The notes: generated by a model from the sequence alone, not told the origin. 64,000 bases of DNA from Kaistella solincola (GCF_000812875.1 NZ_JSYK01000003.1:434001-498000); one strand, 5' to 3'; shown: positions 8,934-18,759, counted from the first letter of the stretch. A program made the numbers and translations.

Positions 8934-8958
8934 CGAACTAAATCCTCCACTACAAAAT

Positions 8959-9570
8959 ATGCCGCTGTACCGAGATTTTTCCGATGAAAAGGCAACTGTC
9001 CTGCTTTGGAAATTCAACGAAAAAGAATCACTTGATCCGCATTTGCTTCTTGAAAAAGAAAATTTCGAAAAAGTAAAAGATTATCATCCGATAAAACTGA
9101 AGGAACTTTTGCTTGTACGCAAAATTTTAAAATCCATTTTACCTGATCACCAGATTTTGTACAAAGACCGCGAGCCTTTTCTGGAGCCGGCAGATTATGA
9201 AATTTCAGTTACGCATTCTTTTCCGTACGCAGCGCTTGCTATTTCTAAAGAAAAAATCGGGATTGATATTGAACCTTTTAATGATAAAATCAAGCGGATT
9301 AAGCACAAATTTATTTATGAAGAGGAAACGCACTTTATTGAAAAAGAAAAGGAAACCGCTTATTTAACGGTAATTTGGTCTTTGAAGGAAAGTCTGTACA
9401 AAATTCACCATTCCAATTACTGGTCATTGAAAAAACATTACGAGGTGAAACCTTTTAGCCTGGATTTTCCGTACAATATCCAGTGCCGCGTGCATGATGA
9501 CAAAGTTTCTGATTTATTTGAAGCCCGGGTGGAGTTTTTCGAAAATTACTGCATCACAATCGTGGTCTGA
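8959..9570 (+). CDS. 4'-phosphopantetheinyl transferase superfamily protein
   Basis: These enzymes transfer phosphopantetheine from coenzyme A onto a Ser of carrier proteins. The magnesium-binding pair is visible in GIDIEPF (Asp102, Glu104) and the second signature in WSLKESLYK (Trp140, Lys143, Glu144). I chose ATG 8959 (203 residues) over the earlier TTG 8923, because the TTG lies in the divergent promoter region and the extra residues do not resemble the family. The length is typical of Sfp-like bacterial enzymes. Whether it serves a fatty-acid, aryl-polyene or other carrier cannot be told. Its last 25 bases overlap the end of the convergent FUSC gene. Confidence 0.88.
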   Translation: MPLYRDFSDEKATVLLWKFNEKESLDPHLLLEKENFEKVKDYHPIKLKELLLVRKILKSILPDHQILYKDREPFLEPADYEISVTHSFPYAALAISKEKIGIDIEPFNDKIKRIKHKFIYEEETHFIEKEKETAYLTVIWSLKESLYKIHHSNYWSLKKHYEVKPFSLDFPYNIQCRVHDDKVSDLFEARVEFFENYCITIVV

Positions 9571-11807
9571 GGTTCAATGTCAAGCTTTTCAACAACTTTC
9601 CGTTGTTCTTTTGCTACGTCGTAGATGAGTTCCAGGATTTCTTTCAGGTTTTTTAATTCGGTTAAATGCGTGATTCTGCCGGGATCCCGGCGGTCAAAAA
9701 ATTCGTTCTCCTGAAGCTCTTTTTTTCGGTTTTCCAAAAGATTTTCTACCGTGTCGTTCGGGTCTAATTTGCTTTCTTCCAGAATGGTTTTGTCAGCACT
9801 TTTCTGTTCCAGCAAAAGATTTATTCTGCGGAGTTCTGCGGAAATTTTTAAATCCCAGCCTTCAAAATCGATTTCGGGATAATTTTTCGCCGTTTCGGAA
9901 TATTGGGAAAAAGAAGCAATATAGGCGGTAATAAGATGCGAAGTGATGACGAACTGATGAAGTTGCTCCAGTTTTTTCTGCTGGTTTTTCGGGTCGGAAA
10001 TCATGCGCTGAAAGTTGTCCGACAGATTTGCCAAATCAATCATCGCATATTTTCGCGAAAGTTTGTAATCCTGAACGTCGATTTTTTCATTTAAAAAATA
10101 AGCCATCGCCGCTGAAAAGTATTTTTGGTTGCTTTTCGCCGATCTTTTCATAAAATCCAGATTTTTGGTATGTTCCCAAACCGGAAGCACAAAATAGGAA
10201 ACCAGGTAGGCAACAATTCCGGCTATTACAGTATCCAGAATCCGGTCTTTAAAAATCGCGTTTAGATTTCCAGGTTTCAAAATATTAAAAGCGAGAAACA
10301 CATAAATCGTCATAAAAAACACGGCCCAGGAATATTTGGTTTTCAAAAATGTAAAACACAAAATCATCGTCAATAGAAAAAGGAAAAAAAGCGCGTTTTG
10401 ATTCGGAATAAAATAGAGGATGCCGTAAGCCACCACCGCGCCCGCGACAGTTCCGTACAACCTTAGGAGATTTCGGTGTTTGGTTGTTGCGTAAGCAGGG
10501 CGCAAAATCGCTACGATGGTAATAAAAACCCAATACGAATGCCCGATGCCAAGAAACTCAAGCTGTGAAATAAAATAACCGATGACCAACGCAACCGTCA
10601 CGCGAACAGCATGCCGGAAATGCGAAGATTTCAGTGAAATGTTCGCTAGCAAAACTTTAAAATTCAGCTTTTCTTCCTTGGTGACAAATTTCTGATAGTC
10701 CAGACCTGTCGAAAGACTTTTTGCAAGTTTAATATCCTGGCTGAAAACTCTGTAGATGGTTTTAATATCATCGGAAATGCCCGTGATTCTGTTTAAAATC
10801 AAGCGCAGCGTCATAAAATCCTCCAGCGTGTCGGGATTTAATTTGCTGTTGCGCAGGTCGAAATATTCGTTGTAAATATTTTCAAGCAATTCATCGATAT
10901 TACGCAAAGGTTTTGCACGCGTACTGCTCTGTAAAGCGATTCCGATATTGTTCATTTCCTCGGAAAGTTTTTCGAGATATTCACCCAGAGAAGAAAGGAA
11001 GCCGGAAGCCCCGAAATTTTCCTGAACCTTTCTGTAATCGCTTTCAGAAGTCATCAACTTTTCGTGTAAATCAATGGAATTTAGAAACATCAGCATCAAC
11101 AAGCGGCTTGTTGTGGTGGATTCATTGACGATTTTCCGGGTTTTAAAAACGGTTTCGCGCGTTTCTTCCTGAAGGTTTTTAATGGAAATCTGCTGTGAAA
11201 TTATTTGGGCGTAAAGCTGGTCGTAATTTGGATCTTTCAGATAAAACTTTGATTTTACTGAAAGATATTTTGCCAACTCCAGGTAATTTTCGCCGATCAT
11301 CTGGCCGGCTAATTTGTAGGGTTGAATTTTAGAAACCAACAGGAAAATCAAAAAATAGCACACGGAGCCTGCTAAAAAAATCAGCGAACTTTTGACGATA
11401 TTATCTCCAGTCAAATGTCCGTCGATAAAAATCCCAAGCACCACAAGCGAAAGCGCGCCGACCGCTGCCAGCCTTTGACCGTACACGCCGATCATCGTAA
11501 AAAATATTCCGAAAATGATGATTTCAGGGTAAATGAGAATGGGAAAATTTTTAATTAAACCCGCAATAACCGAGACAATAAAGAATGAGATAATTGCCAA
11601 AATTAGGGCATTTCTGCGGCGAATAAATGGTCCCGCCTGATCGGTTAATCCTACAAAACTCGTGGCGAGGGGAAACAGAAAATATTCTTTTAATAAACCG
11701 AAATGCGCCAAAATAAGACTTGGTAGAACTATAGCAAAAGAAATTCGTACTGCCGAGTAAATTGACTGGCTTGTGGCAAATTTTTTTAGTTCCGTGGCGT
11801 AGTTCAT
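9546..11807 (-). CDS. FUSC (YccS/YhfK-type) inner-membrane protein
   Basis: This 753-residue membrane protein has two blocks of transmembrane helices, at about residues 18-160 and 395-540. Each is followed by a soluble alpha-helical region, the tandem arrangement of FUSC-family proteins such as YccS. The repeated motif of conserved Arg and Tyr after a GxxxxA segment is seen as YGQRLAAVGAL in the first block and RLYGTVAGAVVAYGIL in the second. Family members are thought to be efflux-type transporters of aromatic compounds, but YccS itself is uncharacterised and the substrate here is unknown. A -7 box ends four bases before the ATG. The 3' end overlaps the convergent transferase gene by 25 bases. 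Confidence 0.9.
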   Translation of the reverse strand: MNYATELKKFATSQSIYSAVRISFAIVLPSLILAHFGLLKEYFLFPLATSFVGLTDQAGPFIRRRNALILAIISFFIVSVIAGLIKNFPILIYPEIIIFGIFFTMIGVYGQRLAAVGALSLVVLGIFIDGHLTGDNIVKSSLIFLAGSVCYFLIFLLVSKIQPYKLAGQMIGENYLELAKYLSVKSKFYLKDPNYDQLYAQIISQQISIKNLQEETRETVFKTRKIVNESTTTSRLLMLMFLNSIDLHEKLMTSESDYRKVQENFGASGFLSSLGEYLEKLSEEMNNIGIALQSSTRAKPLRNIDELLENIYNEYFDLRNSKLNPDTLEDFMTLRLILNRITGISDDIKTIYRVFSQDIKLAKSLSTGLDYQKFVTKEEKLNFKVLLANISLKSSHFRHAVRVTVALVIGYFISQLEFLGIGHSYWVFITIVAILRPAYATTKHRNLLRLYGTVAGAVVAYGILYFIPNQNALFFLFLLTMILCFTFLKTKYSWAVFFMTIYVFLAFNILKPGNLNAIFKDRILDTVIAGIVAYLVSYFVLPVWEHTKNLDFMKRSAKSNQKYFSAAMAYFLNEKIDVQDYKLSRKYAMIDLANLSDNFQRMISDPKNQQKKLEQLHQFVITSHLITAYIASFSQYSETAKNYPEIDFEGWDLKISAELRRINLLLEQKSADKTILEESKLDPNDTVENLLENRKKELQENEFFDRRDPGRITHLTELKNLKEILELIYDVAKEQRKVVEKLDIEPQTTIVMQ

Positions 11808-11811
11808 AACA

Positions 11812-11819
11812 CAAATTTA
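11812..11819 (-). promoter_or_regulatory. -7 promoter box of the FUSC gene
   Basis: On the minus strand this reads TAAATTTG, an exact consensus match, and it ends four bases before the ATG at 11807. A nearly leaderless mRNA is predicted. Confidence 0.65.
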
Positions 11820-11834
11820 AACTTTTAAGTCATA

Positions 11835-11864
11835 AAAAAAAGCTCCATTTTCTGGAGCTTTTTA
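11835..11864. terminator. Terminator after porV
   Basis: AAAAAGCTCCA and TGGAGCTTTTT form a perfect stem around TTTTC. It lies 17 bases beyond the porV stop on the minus strand and just upstream of the FUSC promoter, separating the two units. Confidence 0.85.
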
Positions 11865-11881
11865 TTTTTAAATATTAATTT

Positions 11882-13015
11882 TTAGAAATCTGAATTTGCG
11901 GATGGTTCGCCGATATTCCACGTGAGACCAAATCTCAGCGTATTATCAAGTGCGGAATTTACTTTCGAAGTGTTGATGAGGTAAGACATATCCAAACCGA
12001 AAGACTGGTATTTCAAACCAATACCAACCGTTGCGTACTGTCGGCCGCCCTGCTCCGGACTTTCCTGAAAATAACCGGTGCGCAGAGCGAATGCATTGTC
12101 ATATTCGTATTCCAAAGCGCCGCTGATCATGGTGCTTTTTGGGTTGCTGAAGGAATTACCGATGCCTTCGATAACACCAACATTCGGAACGTTTCCGGTT
12201 TCATCCGGTCCCGGAACAAGCAATTTTGATGCTTCCACACTTACGCCAACACGGTTCAGATCATCAATGTAAACATCGTAACCAGCGCCCAATCTCGCCA
12301 TGGTCGGCAGGTAAGATCTTGATTCTTCATCACCGGTATAGTCGAGTCGTGGACCTAAATTCTGAATCGCAAAACCACCGCGTGCGCGGCCTTCGTAATC
12401 GCCGAAAGATTGATGTTTACGACCCTCGTAGTAGCCGGAGACATCTACCGCAAAAGAGTTTGCAGGTTTCAGGGTGTTGTCGGAACCAATTCCACCGGAT
12501 AAATCGGAGCGGATGTATCGTCCGGTAACCGCCATTGAATAGGTGTCGGATAATTTCAATCCATAAGCCAAATCGAATGAAAATTCATTAGGCTTTATTG
12601 TTCCGCCCTGCTGAATTTCACCACCAACATAGCTTGTTAAGTCAACCGAACCCATATTGAAATAGTAGATACTTGCTGAAATGGTAGAGCGCTCTTCTTC
12701 ACCCAAAAACTGGTGATATGCGCCATACAAAAGAAATACGTCGTTAGTAAGTTTATTCAGATAAGGGGTGTACGTAAACCCAACTGCAGACGTTGTTTTG
12801 CTGAAGGGATATTTTGCGGCATTCCAGAACTGCGAAAAAGCATCACTTGTCGTAGCAACGCCCTGATCTCCCATACCACCCGCGCGTGCGTCCGGCGAAA
12901 TGCGGAGGAATGGTGCACCAGTGAGCACCGGCTGAATTCTACTGATCTGCTGCCCGAAAGTCAGCATTCCCATCCCCAATCCCAAGGTCAGGAAAACTTT
13001 TGTAGTTATTTTCAT
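11882..13015 (-). CDS. porV: Type IX secretion outer-membrane protein PorV (LptO)
   Basis: PorV is a beta-barrel of the outer membrane that binds type IX cargo after translocation and carries it to the PorU sortase for release or attachment. The 377-residue protein has an N-terminal signal peptide (MKITTKVFLTLGLGMGMLTFG) and the family's early segment RISPDARAGGMGDQGVAT, followed by amphipathic beta strands to a C-terminal RFGLTWNIG strand. It lies 27 bases downstream of porU on the same strand with no terminator between, so the two form an operon. It ends at a strong hairpin. The porV-porU order next to a divergent gldJ is the usual flavobacterial arrangement. Confidence 0.95.
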   Translation of the reverse strand: MKITTKVFLTLGLGMGMLTFGQQISRIQPVLTGAPFLRISPDARAGGMGDQGVATTSDAFSQFWNAAKYPFSKTTSAVGFTYTPYLNKLTNDVFLLYGAYHQFLGEEERSTISASIYYFNMGSVDLTSYVGGEIQQGGTIKPNEFSFDLAYGLKLSDTYSMAVTGRYIRSDLSGGIGSDNTLKPANSFAVDVSGYYEGRKHQSFGDYEGRARGGFAIQNLGPRLDYTGDEESRSYLPTMARLGAGYDVYIDDLNRVGVSVEASKLLVPGPDETGNVPNVGVIEGIGNSFSNPKSTMISGALEYEYDNAFALRTGYFQESPEQGGRQYATVGIGLKYQSFGLDMSYLINTSKVNSALDNTLRFGLTWNIGEPSANSDF

Positions 13016-13042
13016 ATAGTTTATTTTTTAAAATGTCTGTTT

Positions 13043-16000
13043 TTACTTCAATAAAACCATTTTTTCTACCGCGGTGGCGCTACCTTTACATTTGTCCTGG
13101 TTTTGGCTGCGCGCGAAAATTTTAAATATATAAGTGCCTTTTCCTACCGCATCGCCAAAATCATCTCTGCCGTCCCATTCAATTGCCGTTCTTGGTGTTC
13201 TGAAACCCTGTAAAAACGGTTCTGCGGTCACCACGTTACTCAAAGTTCGGACCAATTTGCCGGTTATGGTGTAAATCTGCACATTAACATCCAAAAGATC
13301 GTCGCAATTATGCTCAAACTGTACATATGTTTTGTTAGTGAAAGGATTGGGCCAATTTAAGAGTTTATTAACAATTAATTTCTGATCAGTTTCGTCCTTA
13401 ACTATAAAGTTTAACGTAGTCGTGGTGGAATTATTGTTGATGTCCCAGACTTTAAACGTAAGTTGATGATTTCCGGGTTCCAAATTACGGAAAGGATAAC
13501 TCACATTTCCTTTCTGATAATCCGAAAGTGACGGGTTTGTGCAGCCATTGCCATCACCGGAAAAATAGAAGTCATTTAAAACCACTGTTTCGATAATTTT
13601 GCCGTCCAAAATTACCGTTACATCATGGCCAATTCCTGCGCCGGTTGAATTTATTCCGGTATTATCGGTTACACACGCTAAAAAAAGCGGGTTTTGATCG
13701 GTAATTCCGCCATCGGCGAAATTGGTATTGTTCATGAATAAGCGGACTTTCGGAGGCTCCTGATCATTAATGCCCGCCGGATTAATTCCACCGATTTTTT
13801 GAGTTTGGTTTTCAAAAACATCGAATTGTTTGTTGTCTGCATATACCAACATTCTGCCGTTTCCGTCTTCATAGTTAATGTCTTTCGGCACATAAAATTC
13901 GACGCTAAAAGCACCATTTTTTGCGATTCCCGAAGATTTCACAATCGGGCTGCCTTCTTCGGTATAAATTAAAACCGGTGTTAAAAGCGGGCTGCCATCG
14001 TTGTTCAGTGTTTTCTTTTGAAGCCTTTTGTCGAAAATATTTACCGCAACTCTACCGTTGAAATTGGTGTCGATGCTTCCATCAGCTTTTTTGATATGTC
14101 CGTTAACTTTTACAAAATCCAGCGCGCGGATTTTATCTTTCACTGGCGAATCTATATTATCGATAGCGATTAGCCTTTCGGGACGGCTTAATTTTGACGC
14201 AGGATCACCCAAAAAATTTACTTTTAAATGGTCGGATGAAGGACCTTTTTCGATTTTTGCCTGTAAAAAGGAATCACCTAAATTTAAAAAATTATCGTTT
14301 TTAAGCTCGAAAATATGTTTGGTGAATATGGTAGTGAATTCTTCGCCGTAGCTTACACCAATCGCGCGGCTTGAGGTAATCATGGTTGCAGCACCGCCAC
14401 GTTTTAATTTTATAACCTGTTCGCCCGCAGAAAAAGTTCCGGGATCATCCCAAAGCGTAAACTCGCACGTGATTGTAGAAACCAAAGGAAAGCGCGAATA
14501 CACATTATTGAAGTTGCTGAAATTCTGGATTTGATCGATGGTTAAAACGCGTTCCTGCGCCCAACCATTAATACCACCATGACCAAAGTAGAAGAGATAA
14601 AGACTGTTTCCAACATCATTGGAAATCGCCTGGTTTACCTGCGGATAACGCTGACCGCCCGCGGAATTTTCAGCGGGAAAAGCATCGAGATATAATTTCC
14701 GGACATTATATTCACTTCGCTGGCCTTTTTCAAAAACATTTACCAAAGAAGCGTTCATGGTGTTGTGAAACGGTGTACCATTGTCCGCATCATCATCAAC
14801 CACGAAATCAAGTTTCATTCGCCATTCACCAAACGGCGTCGACTGTCCAGGCAAAGCATTTTTATAGGCCAAAGTTTTATCTATTAAAAGCTGCGCTTCG
14901 GCAACATTTGCGGCGGGCAAGCGTCCGATCGGTAAATCGGGAAGCGTTGACGACAAGGAGGTAGAAGTTGTGGACTGCGGACTTGTCATCACGAAATAAT
15001 CATCCGTAACGAAAGAATCGGAATAATTTCCGCTTTCTTCACTTTGATAACTCGGAACAATATCAGATCCCGGATAGGTTTTTCCCCGGAAGTCATAAGA
15101 AGTATCGCCAAGGAGAAAAATATATTTCAGTTTTTTTCCGGTGTTTAGCTTTGTTACAAAATCGCGGATACCTGTAATGTCTTTACTTCCGCTGCTGAAC
15201 TCGTTGTAAACCTTATTTATATCAACTACTGCAACATTATATTTTCCGTCATAAGTTTTTGCTAAACGCTGCGCCTGCGCCGCCATTTCCGGCACTGTCA
15301 GCATCAAATAATCGATATTCTGAAGATTTGTTAAATCCTGGTTTTCAATTTTTCCGACAAAAAAAGGGATAAATGCCTCGGAATTTTTGAAAGCTACAAA
15401 CTCATTCGAAAACTGTGGATTGTTGGCGGTGTAAGCAAAATTAAAATTTGAACCCGCGCTTTTGTTCGTTTTTTTAACGGCATTGGTGAGGTCCGAAACA
15501 TCCCAAATCTGATCTAAAGCACCTGCATCGGAGAGGTTGAAGGTATATTTTTTTGCACTTCCGGCTTCAATATCGAAGCTGCGGAAATTCATTTGGGTAT
15601 TGTTAAATTTTAAATCTTCCTTATACTGAACTTCAGCATAGTCGAAATAAAATTTACCATTTGGATTGCTGGAAGTGTCGGGAGTAAAATTGAAAGTAAG
15701 CTGCTTTCCCTGCAGGCTGGTTACTGTTCCGGAATAAATTATCGGCGCAAACTGCCTTCTGTCACTGGAAGAAAGCGAAAACGAACGCTCATTTTGGTTA
15801 TTGATGTTAATGGAAATTTTATTTCCGGGTGATTGAAAACCGATAACACGACTGCGGTATTTAATTACGTCGGTCGGCTGAATTGATGAATTGGTGGTGA
15901 AACTCACCGATTTATTTCCGGTAAAAGCATCGCCGGCCCAGATGCGCCCGATTTTCATCAGGTTAAATTTTTCTTCGTTGAGGTATTGGAAAGCATCATA

Positions 16001-16936
16001 ACGTGTAATTGTTTCACCACCCAATTCTTCGTCTGAAATCTGAACTCTTTTGCCGGCGCCTTTGTCGAAATTAATATAATAATAGGCGAAATCTTCGTAA
16101 ATATTAATAACGTTCGCGGAAGCATCGGTGCGGGTCTCAATGCGTTTGTTGGCGTTGTAATTTGAGTTCGGTGAGGTTTTATAGAGGTTAAAACCGTGCG
16201 GTCCCTGTGCATAAAAAAGCGCGTAATCTTCTTCGTTCCAGACGCCATCGGTTTCGCCTACGACCTGAATTCCATTTTCCTGAAGTCCATCGTATCGGAA
16301 ATCGCGGTTGTTTTCTGGCAACATCACACCGCCGTTACCGTAAATCCGGAAATTTTTAGGATTAAAAGAGGAAATATTTATACCGTTGTCACGCAGAAAT
16401 TTCGAAGTTATTTTAAATATACCCGATTTATCAACCTTGATTTTATAGAACGTGCCGGATTTCAGCGGGTTTTCCGAATTTAAAAAATATGTCTGTGTAA
16501 CGGCATATTTTTCACTGTTGGCTTCCTCAGTAATTTGAAAAGAAGTCAGGCGGTAAATATTTCCATTTTCAAATTTTAACGTTTCTACCCGAAAATTTGT
16601 AGTTTTTTCCTGAGAATATGGATTGGTGTAATTGCTGATATCAGATTTATTTTCAGTTGGTAAGCTGTAAAACTGAATGTCGAATAAATCTTTACTGGAA
16701 ATTTTTTCCCATGAAAAATTGGTAATTTTCTTCGTTGTTCCGGTAAAAGGTTGCGACAGCCGGTAGGCAATGCTTGCATTTTCATAAGAAAAGCCTTTAT
16801 CGGTAAAAAAGGGAACGGTAAATTTTTCGCTGCCGTAATCTAAAATTGTACTTCCCACCCAAGATATTTTAACCGTTTGTGAAAAAATTGCAGCATTCCA
16901 CAGAAAGATTAGAAATAGAGTTAAAAAGCGTTTCAT
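13043..16936 (-). CDS. porU: Type IX secretion sortase/signal peptidase PorU
   Basis: PorU removes the C-terminal signal from type IX cargo at the cell surface and links many cargos to lipopolysaccharide. The 1297-residue protein has a signal peptide (MKRFLTLFLIFLWNAAIFSQ), a long N-terminal beta-rich region, and then a gingipain-like C25 domain. The catalytic His is in YFGHGGINGW (about residue 785) and the catalytic Cys in TITCEFTLWDD (about 823). The C-terminal 100 residues, including LNWPNPFTNKTYVQFEHNCD and WDGRDDFG, resemble the FlgD-like Ig domain that PorU itself carries. It is the first gene of the porU-porV operon and diverges from gldJ across a 162-base gap. Confidence 0.96.
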   Translation of the reverse strand: MKRFLTLFLIFLWNAAIFSQTVKISWVGSTILDYGSEKFTVPFFTDKGFSYENASIAYRLSQPFTGTTKKITNFSWEKISSKDLFDIQFYSLPTENKSDISNYTNPYSQEKTTNFRVETLKFENGNIYRLTSFQITEEANSEKYAVTQTYFLNSENPLKSGTFYKIKVDKSGIFKITSKFLRDNGINISSFNPKNFRIYGNGGVMLPENNRDFRYDGLQENGIQVVGETDGVWNEEDYALFYAQGPHGFNLYKTSPNSNYNANKRIETRTDASANVINIYEDFAYYYINFDKGAGKRVQISDEELGGETITRYDAFQYLNEEKFNLMKIGRIWAGDAFTGNKSVSFTTNSSIQPTDVIKYRSRVIGFQSPGNKISININNQNERSFSLSSSDRRQFAPIIYSGTVTSLQGKQLTFNFTPDTSSNPNGKFYFDYAEVQYKEDLKFNNTQMNFRSFDIEAGSAKKYTFNLSDAGALDQIWDVSDLTNAVKKTNKSAGSNFNFAYTANNPQFSNEFVAFKNSEAFIPFFVGKIENQDLTNLQNIDYLMLTVPEMAAQAQRLAKTYDGKYNVAVVDINKVYNEFSSGSKDITGIRDFVTKLNTGKKLKYIFLLGDTSYDFRGKTYPGSDIVPSYQSEESGNYSDSFVTDDYFVMTSPQSTTSTSLSSTLPDLPIGRLPAANVAEAQLLIDKTLAYKNALPGQSTPFGEWRMKLDFVVDDDADNGTPFHNTMNASLVNVFEKGQRSEYNVRKLYLDAFPAENSAGGQRYPQVNQAISNDVGNSLYLFYFGHGGINGWAQERVLTIDQIQNFSNFNNVYSRFPLVSTITCEFTLWDDPGTFSAGEQVIKLKRGGAATMITSSRAIGVSYGEEFTTIFTKHIFELKNDNFLNLGDSFLQAKIEKGPSSDHLKVNFLGDPASKLSRPERLIAIDNIDSPVKDKIRALDFVKVNGHIKKADGSIDTNFNGRVAVNIFDKRLQKKTLNNDGSPLLTPVLIYTEEGSPIVKSSGIAKNGAFSVEFYVPKDINYEDGNGRMLVYADNKQFDVFENQTQKIGGINPAGINDQEPPKVRLFMNNTNFADGGITDQNPLFLACVTDNTGINSTGAGIGHDVTVILDGKIIETVVLNDFYFSGDGNGCTNPSLSDYQKGNVSYPFRNLEPGNHQLTFKVWDINNNSTTTTLNFIVKDETDQKLIVNKLLNWPNPFTNKTYVQFEHNCDDLLDVNVQIYTITGKLVRTLSNVVTAEPFLQGFRTPRTAIEWDGRDDFGDAVGKGTYIFKIFARSQNQDKCKGSATAVEKMVLLK

Positions 16937-17098
16937 CAGCTGTTTGTTTACCTGCTACAAATTAAACAAAAAATTATAAATAGCGTGGTGATGCAATAAA
17001 ATTAATTTGTTTGCGTTTTCCAAAAAAAAAGCAATTGAGAATTTGATTTATTAGATAATTTCTATTTTCTTTGTGCTTTGATAAATTTATAATGGACT
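16937..17098. promoter_or_regulatory. Divergent promoter region between porU and gldJ
   Basis: This 162-base AT-rich gap must hold promoters in both directions. On the minus strand TTAATTTG about 25 bases before porU is one base short of TAnnTTTG. On the plus strand TTTTCTTTG near 17065 is a weaker match. No exact box was found for either gene. Confidence 0.4.
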
Positions 17099-18703
17099 AT
17101 GAATAAAATAAAGTTGTTTTCATTAATGGCGATGACTTCTACCATGCTTTTAGTAAGCTGCGGAGGCGGTAATACTAAAAAAGGCGGTGGAACTAAACGT
17201 TTTACAAGTAAAACTGGCTGGAAACCGAACGATCAAAAAGGTTGGTTTTTCACTGGCAAACAACAAAAGCAGAAAGGATGGCCTGGAATGGTTTATGTGG
17301 AAGGTGGTACCTTTACCATGGGCTTAGTGAAAGATGATGTAATGCATGACTGGAACAATACTCCAAAAAGAATGCAGGTTAGTTCTTTCTTCCTCGGTGA
17401 AACCGAAATTACGAATTACGAATACCGAGAATATACCACATGGCTGAAATTTGTTTTTCCACCATCTGATCCGAGTTACAAAGATATTTACGCAGGAGCT
17501 TTACCCGATACTTTGGTTTGGAATAATGAACTTTCCCGTAATGATTTTGCGGAAACTTATTTCCGTTCACCTGAATTTGACTACTATCCTGTAGTAGGGG
17601 TTTCATGGTTACAGGCTTCACGATATTGTGATTGGTTAACTGACCGTGCTGCAGAAAAAACTTTGATGGATCAAGGTGTTATTTCAAAAGATTTGTACCT
17701 AAACGATGCAAATAACCAAGGTGCATCTGCTTTCAATATTGATAAATTCAAAAGCAGCGATCCAGAAATGGATGCTTACCTGAACCAGGAAAGATTGAAA
17801 CAGAAAACCGGTATTAAAACCAGCAACGAGCGAATTTTAGCCGCGAATAGAAATGCAAATGCAAGTATTGTAACAAAATTCCGTTTACCAACAGAAGTTG
17901 AATGGGAATTTGCCGCTCTTGGAATGCAAAAAGAAAGAGAATATAACCTTTATACCAACAAACAGCCTGAAATTCAAAAATTGAAAGGTAAAAAAGGTAG
18001 AAATAAAGGAATGTATCTTGAAAATTTCAAACAGGGACGTGGTGATTATTCAGGCGTTGCTGGCTGGAAAAACGACGGTTCGCCAACAACTGCTGACGTT
18101 AAACAATATCCTTCAAATAACTTAGGTATTTACGGCATGTTCGGTAACGTTTCTGAATGGACTGCCGATGTGTACAGACCAATTATCGACGAGGAAGCGA
18201 GTGACTTCAATTATTTCCGAGGAAATGTAACCCGCGAAGTAGTGAAAAACGAAGACGGTTCCATCAAAAAAATCGAAGACGTGAAATTCGATACTTTAGC
18301 TGACGGCCGTTTGATTTACAAAGGTTTGCCTGGCCAATTTGAAAGAGAAGTTGTTGCGGACAGCAAAAACTATAGAGACGGTGATTTCCAGTCTTCATTA
18401 GATGCAGGCTACGGTAGAGAAGAAGACAGTTCTACTATTGGGTATAATATGTACAACTCGAAACAGAAAAGATTCTTTGTTGATGACCGTGGTCGTGTTA
18501 TCGTAGAAAAAGACGATAAAATGAGAACTACACGCGTTTCTAACGATGTACGTGTTGTAAAAGGTGGCTCATGGTTGGATGCAGCTTACTGGCTTGATCC
18601 GGGACAAAGAAGATACCGCGATGAAGCAAAAGCGTACGGTTGGATTGGTTTCCGCGTAGCGCAGGATGCTAAATCAAATTCTAAAGGAAGAACAAAACGA
18701 TAA
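17099..18703 (+). CDS. gldJ: Gliding-motility lipoprotein GldJ
   Basis: GldJ is an outer-membrane lipoprotein of the gliding and type IX secretion machinery and stabilises other Gld proteins. The 534-residue protein has a lipobox ending at Cys21 (LLVSC) and a formylglycine-generating-enzyme-type fold: GMVYVEGGTFTMG near 62-74, FRLPTEVEWEFAA near 261-273, GMFGNVSEW, and the C-terminal VVKGGSWLD and GWIGFRVAQ. Compared with true sulfatase-modifying enzymes it is an inactive structural relative, as is known for GldJ and GldK. It is divergent from porU, which works in the same system, and is followed directly by a hairpin terminator and murF. Confidence 0.96.
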   Translation: MNKIKLFSLMAMTSTMLLVSCGGGNTKKGGGTKRFTSKTGWKPNDQKGWFFTGKQQKQKGWPGMVYVEGGTFTMGLVKDDVMHDWNNTPKRMQVSSFFLGETEITNYEYREYTTWLKFVFPPSDPSYKDIYAGALPDTLVWNNELSRNDFAETYFRSPEFDYYPVVGVSWLQASRYCDWLTDRAAEKTLMDQGVISKDLYLNDANNQGASAFNIDKFKSSDPEMDAYLNQERLKQKTGIKTSNERILAANRNANASIVTKFRLPTEVEWEFAALGMQKEREYNLYTNKQPEIQKLKGKKGRNKGMYLENFKQGRGDYSGVAGWKNDGSPTTADVKQYPSNNLGIYGMFGNVSEWTADVYRPIIDEEASDFNYFRGNVTREVVKNEDGSIKKIEDVKFDTLADGRLIYKGLPGQFEREVVADSKNYRDGDFQSSLDAGYGREEDSSTIGYNMYNSKQKRFFVDDRGRVIVEKDDKMRTTRVSNDVRVVKGGSWLDAAYWLDPGQRRYRDEAKAYGWIGFRVAQDAKSNSKGRTKR

Positions 18704-18722
18704 TAATTTGTTTATTTTATAT

Positions 18723-18752
18723 AAAATCCCTCTTTTACAGAGGGATTTTTTT
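18723..18752 (+). terminator. Terminator of gldJ
   Basis: AAATCCCTC and GAGGGATTT pair around TTTTACA, followed by a T-tract. The T-tract runs straight into the -7 box of murF, so the terminator and the next promoter are fused end to end. Confidence 0.85.
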
Positions 18753-18759
18753 ATTTTTG
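18752..18759 (+). promoter_or_regulatory. -7 promoter box of murF
   Basis: TATTTTTG matches TAnnTTTG and ends six bases before ATG 18766. It also overlaps a TTG codon at 18757, which therefore cannot be the start codon. Confidence 0.65.

Noticed and set aside
8923-8958. Upstream TTG start for the phosphopantetheinyl transferase
   Set aside because: The TTG lies in the divergent promoter region over the ahcY -7 box, and the extra twelve residues do not resemble the family. ATG 8959 fits better.
12226-12528. Long plus-strand frames inside porV
   Set aside because: They are antisense shadows of a well-supported gene and have Arg/Ser-rich composition typical of spurious frames.
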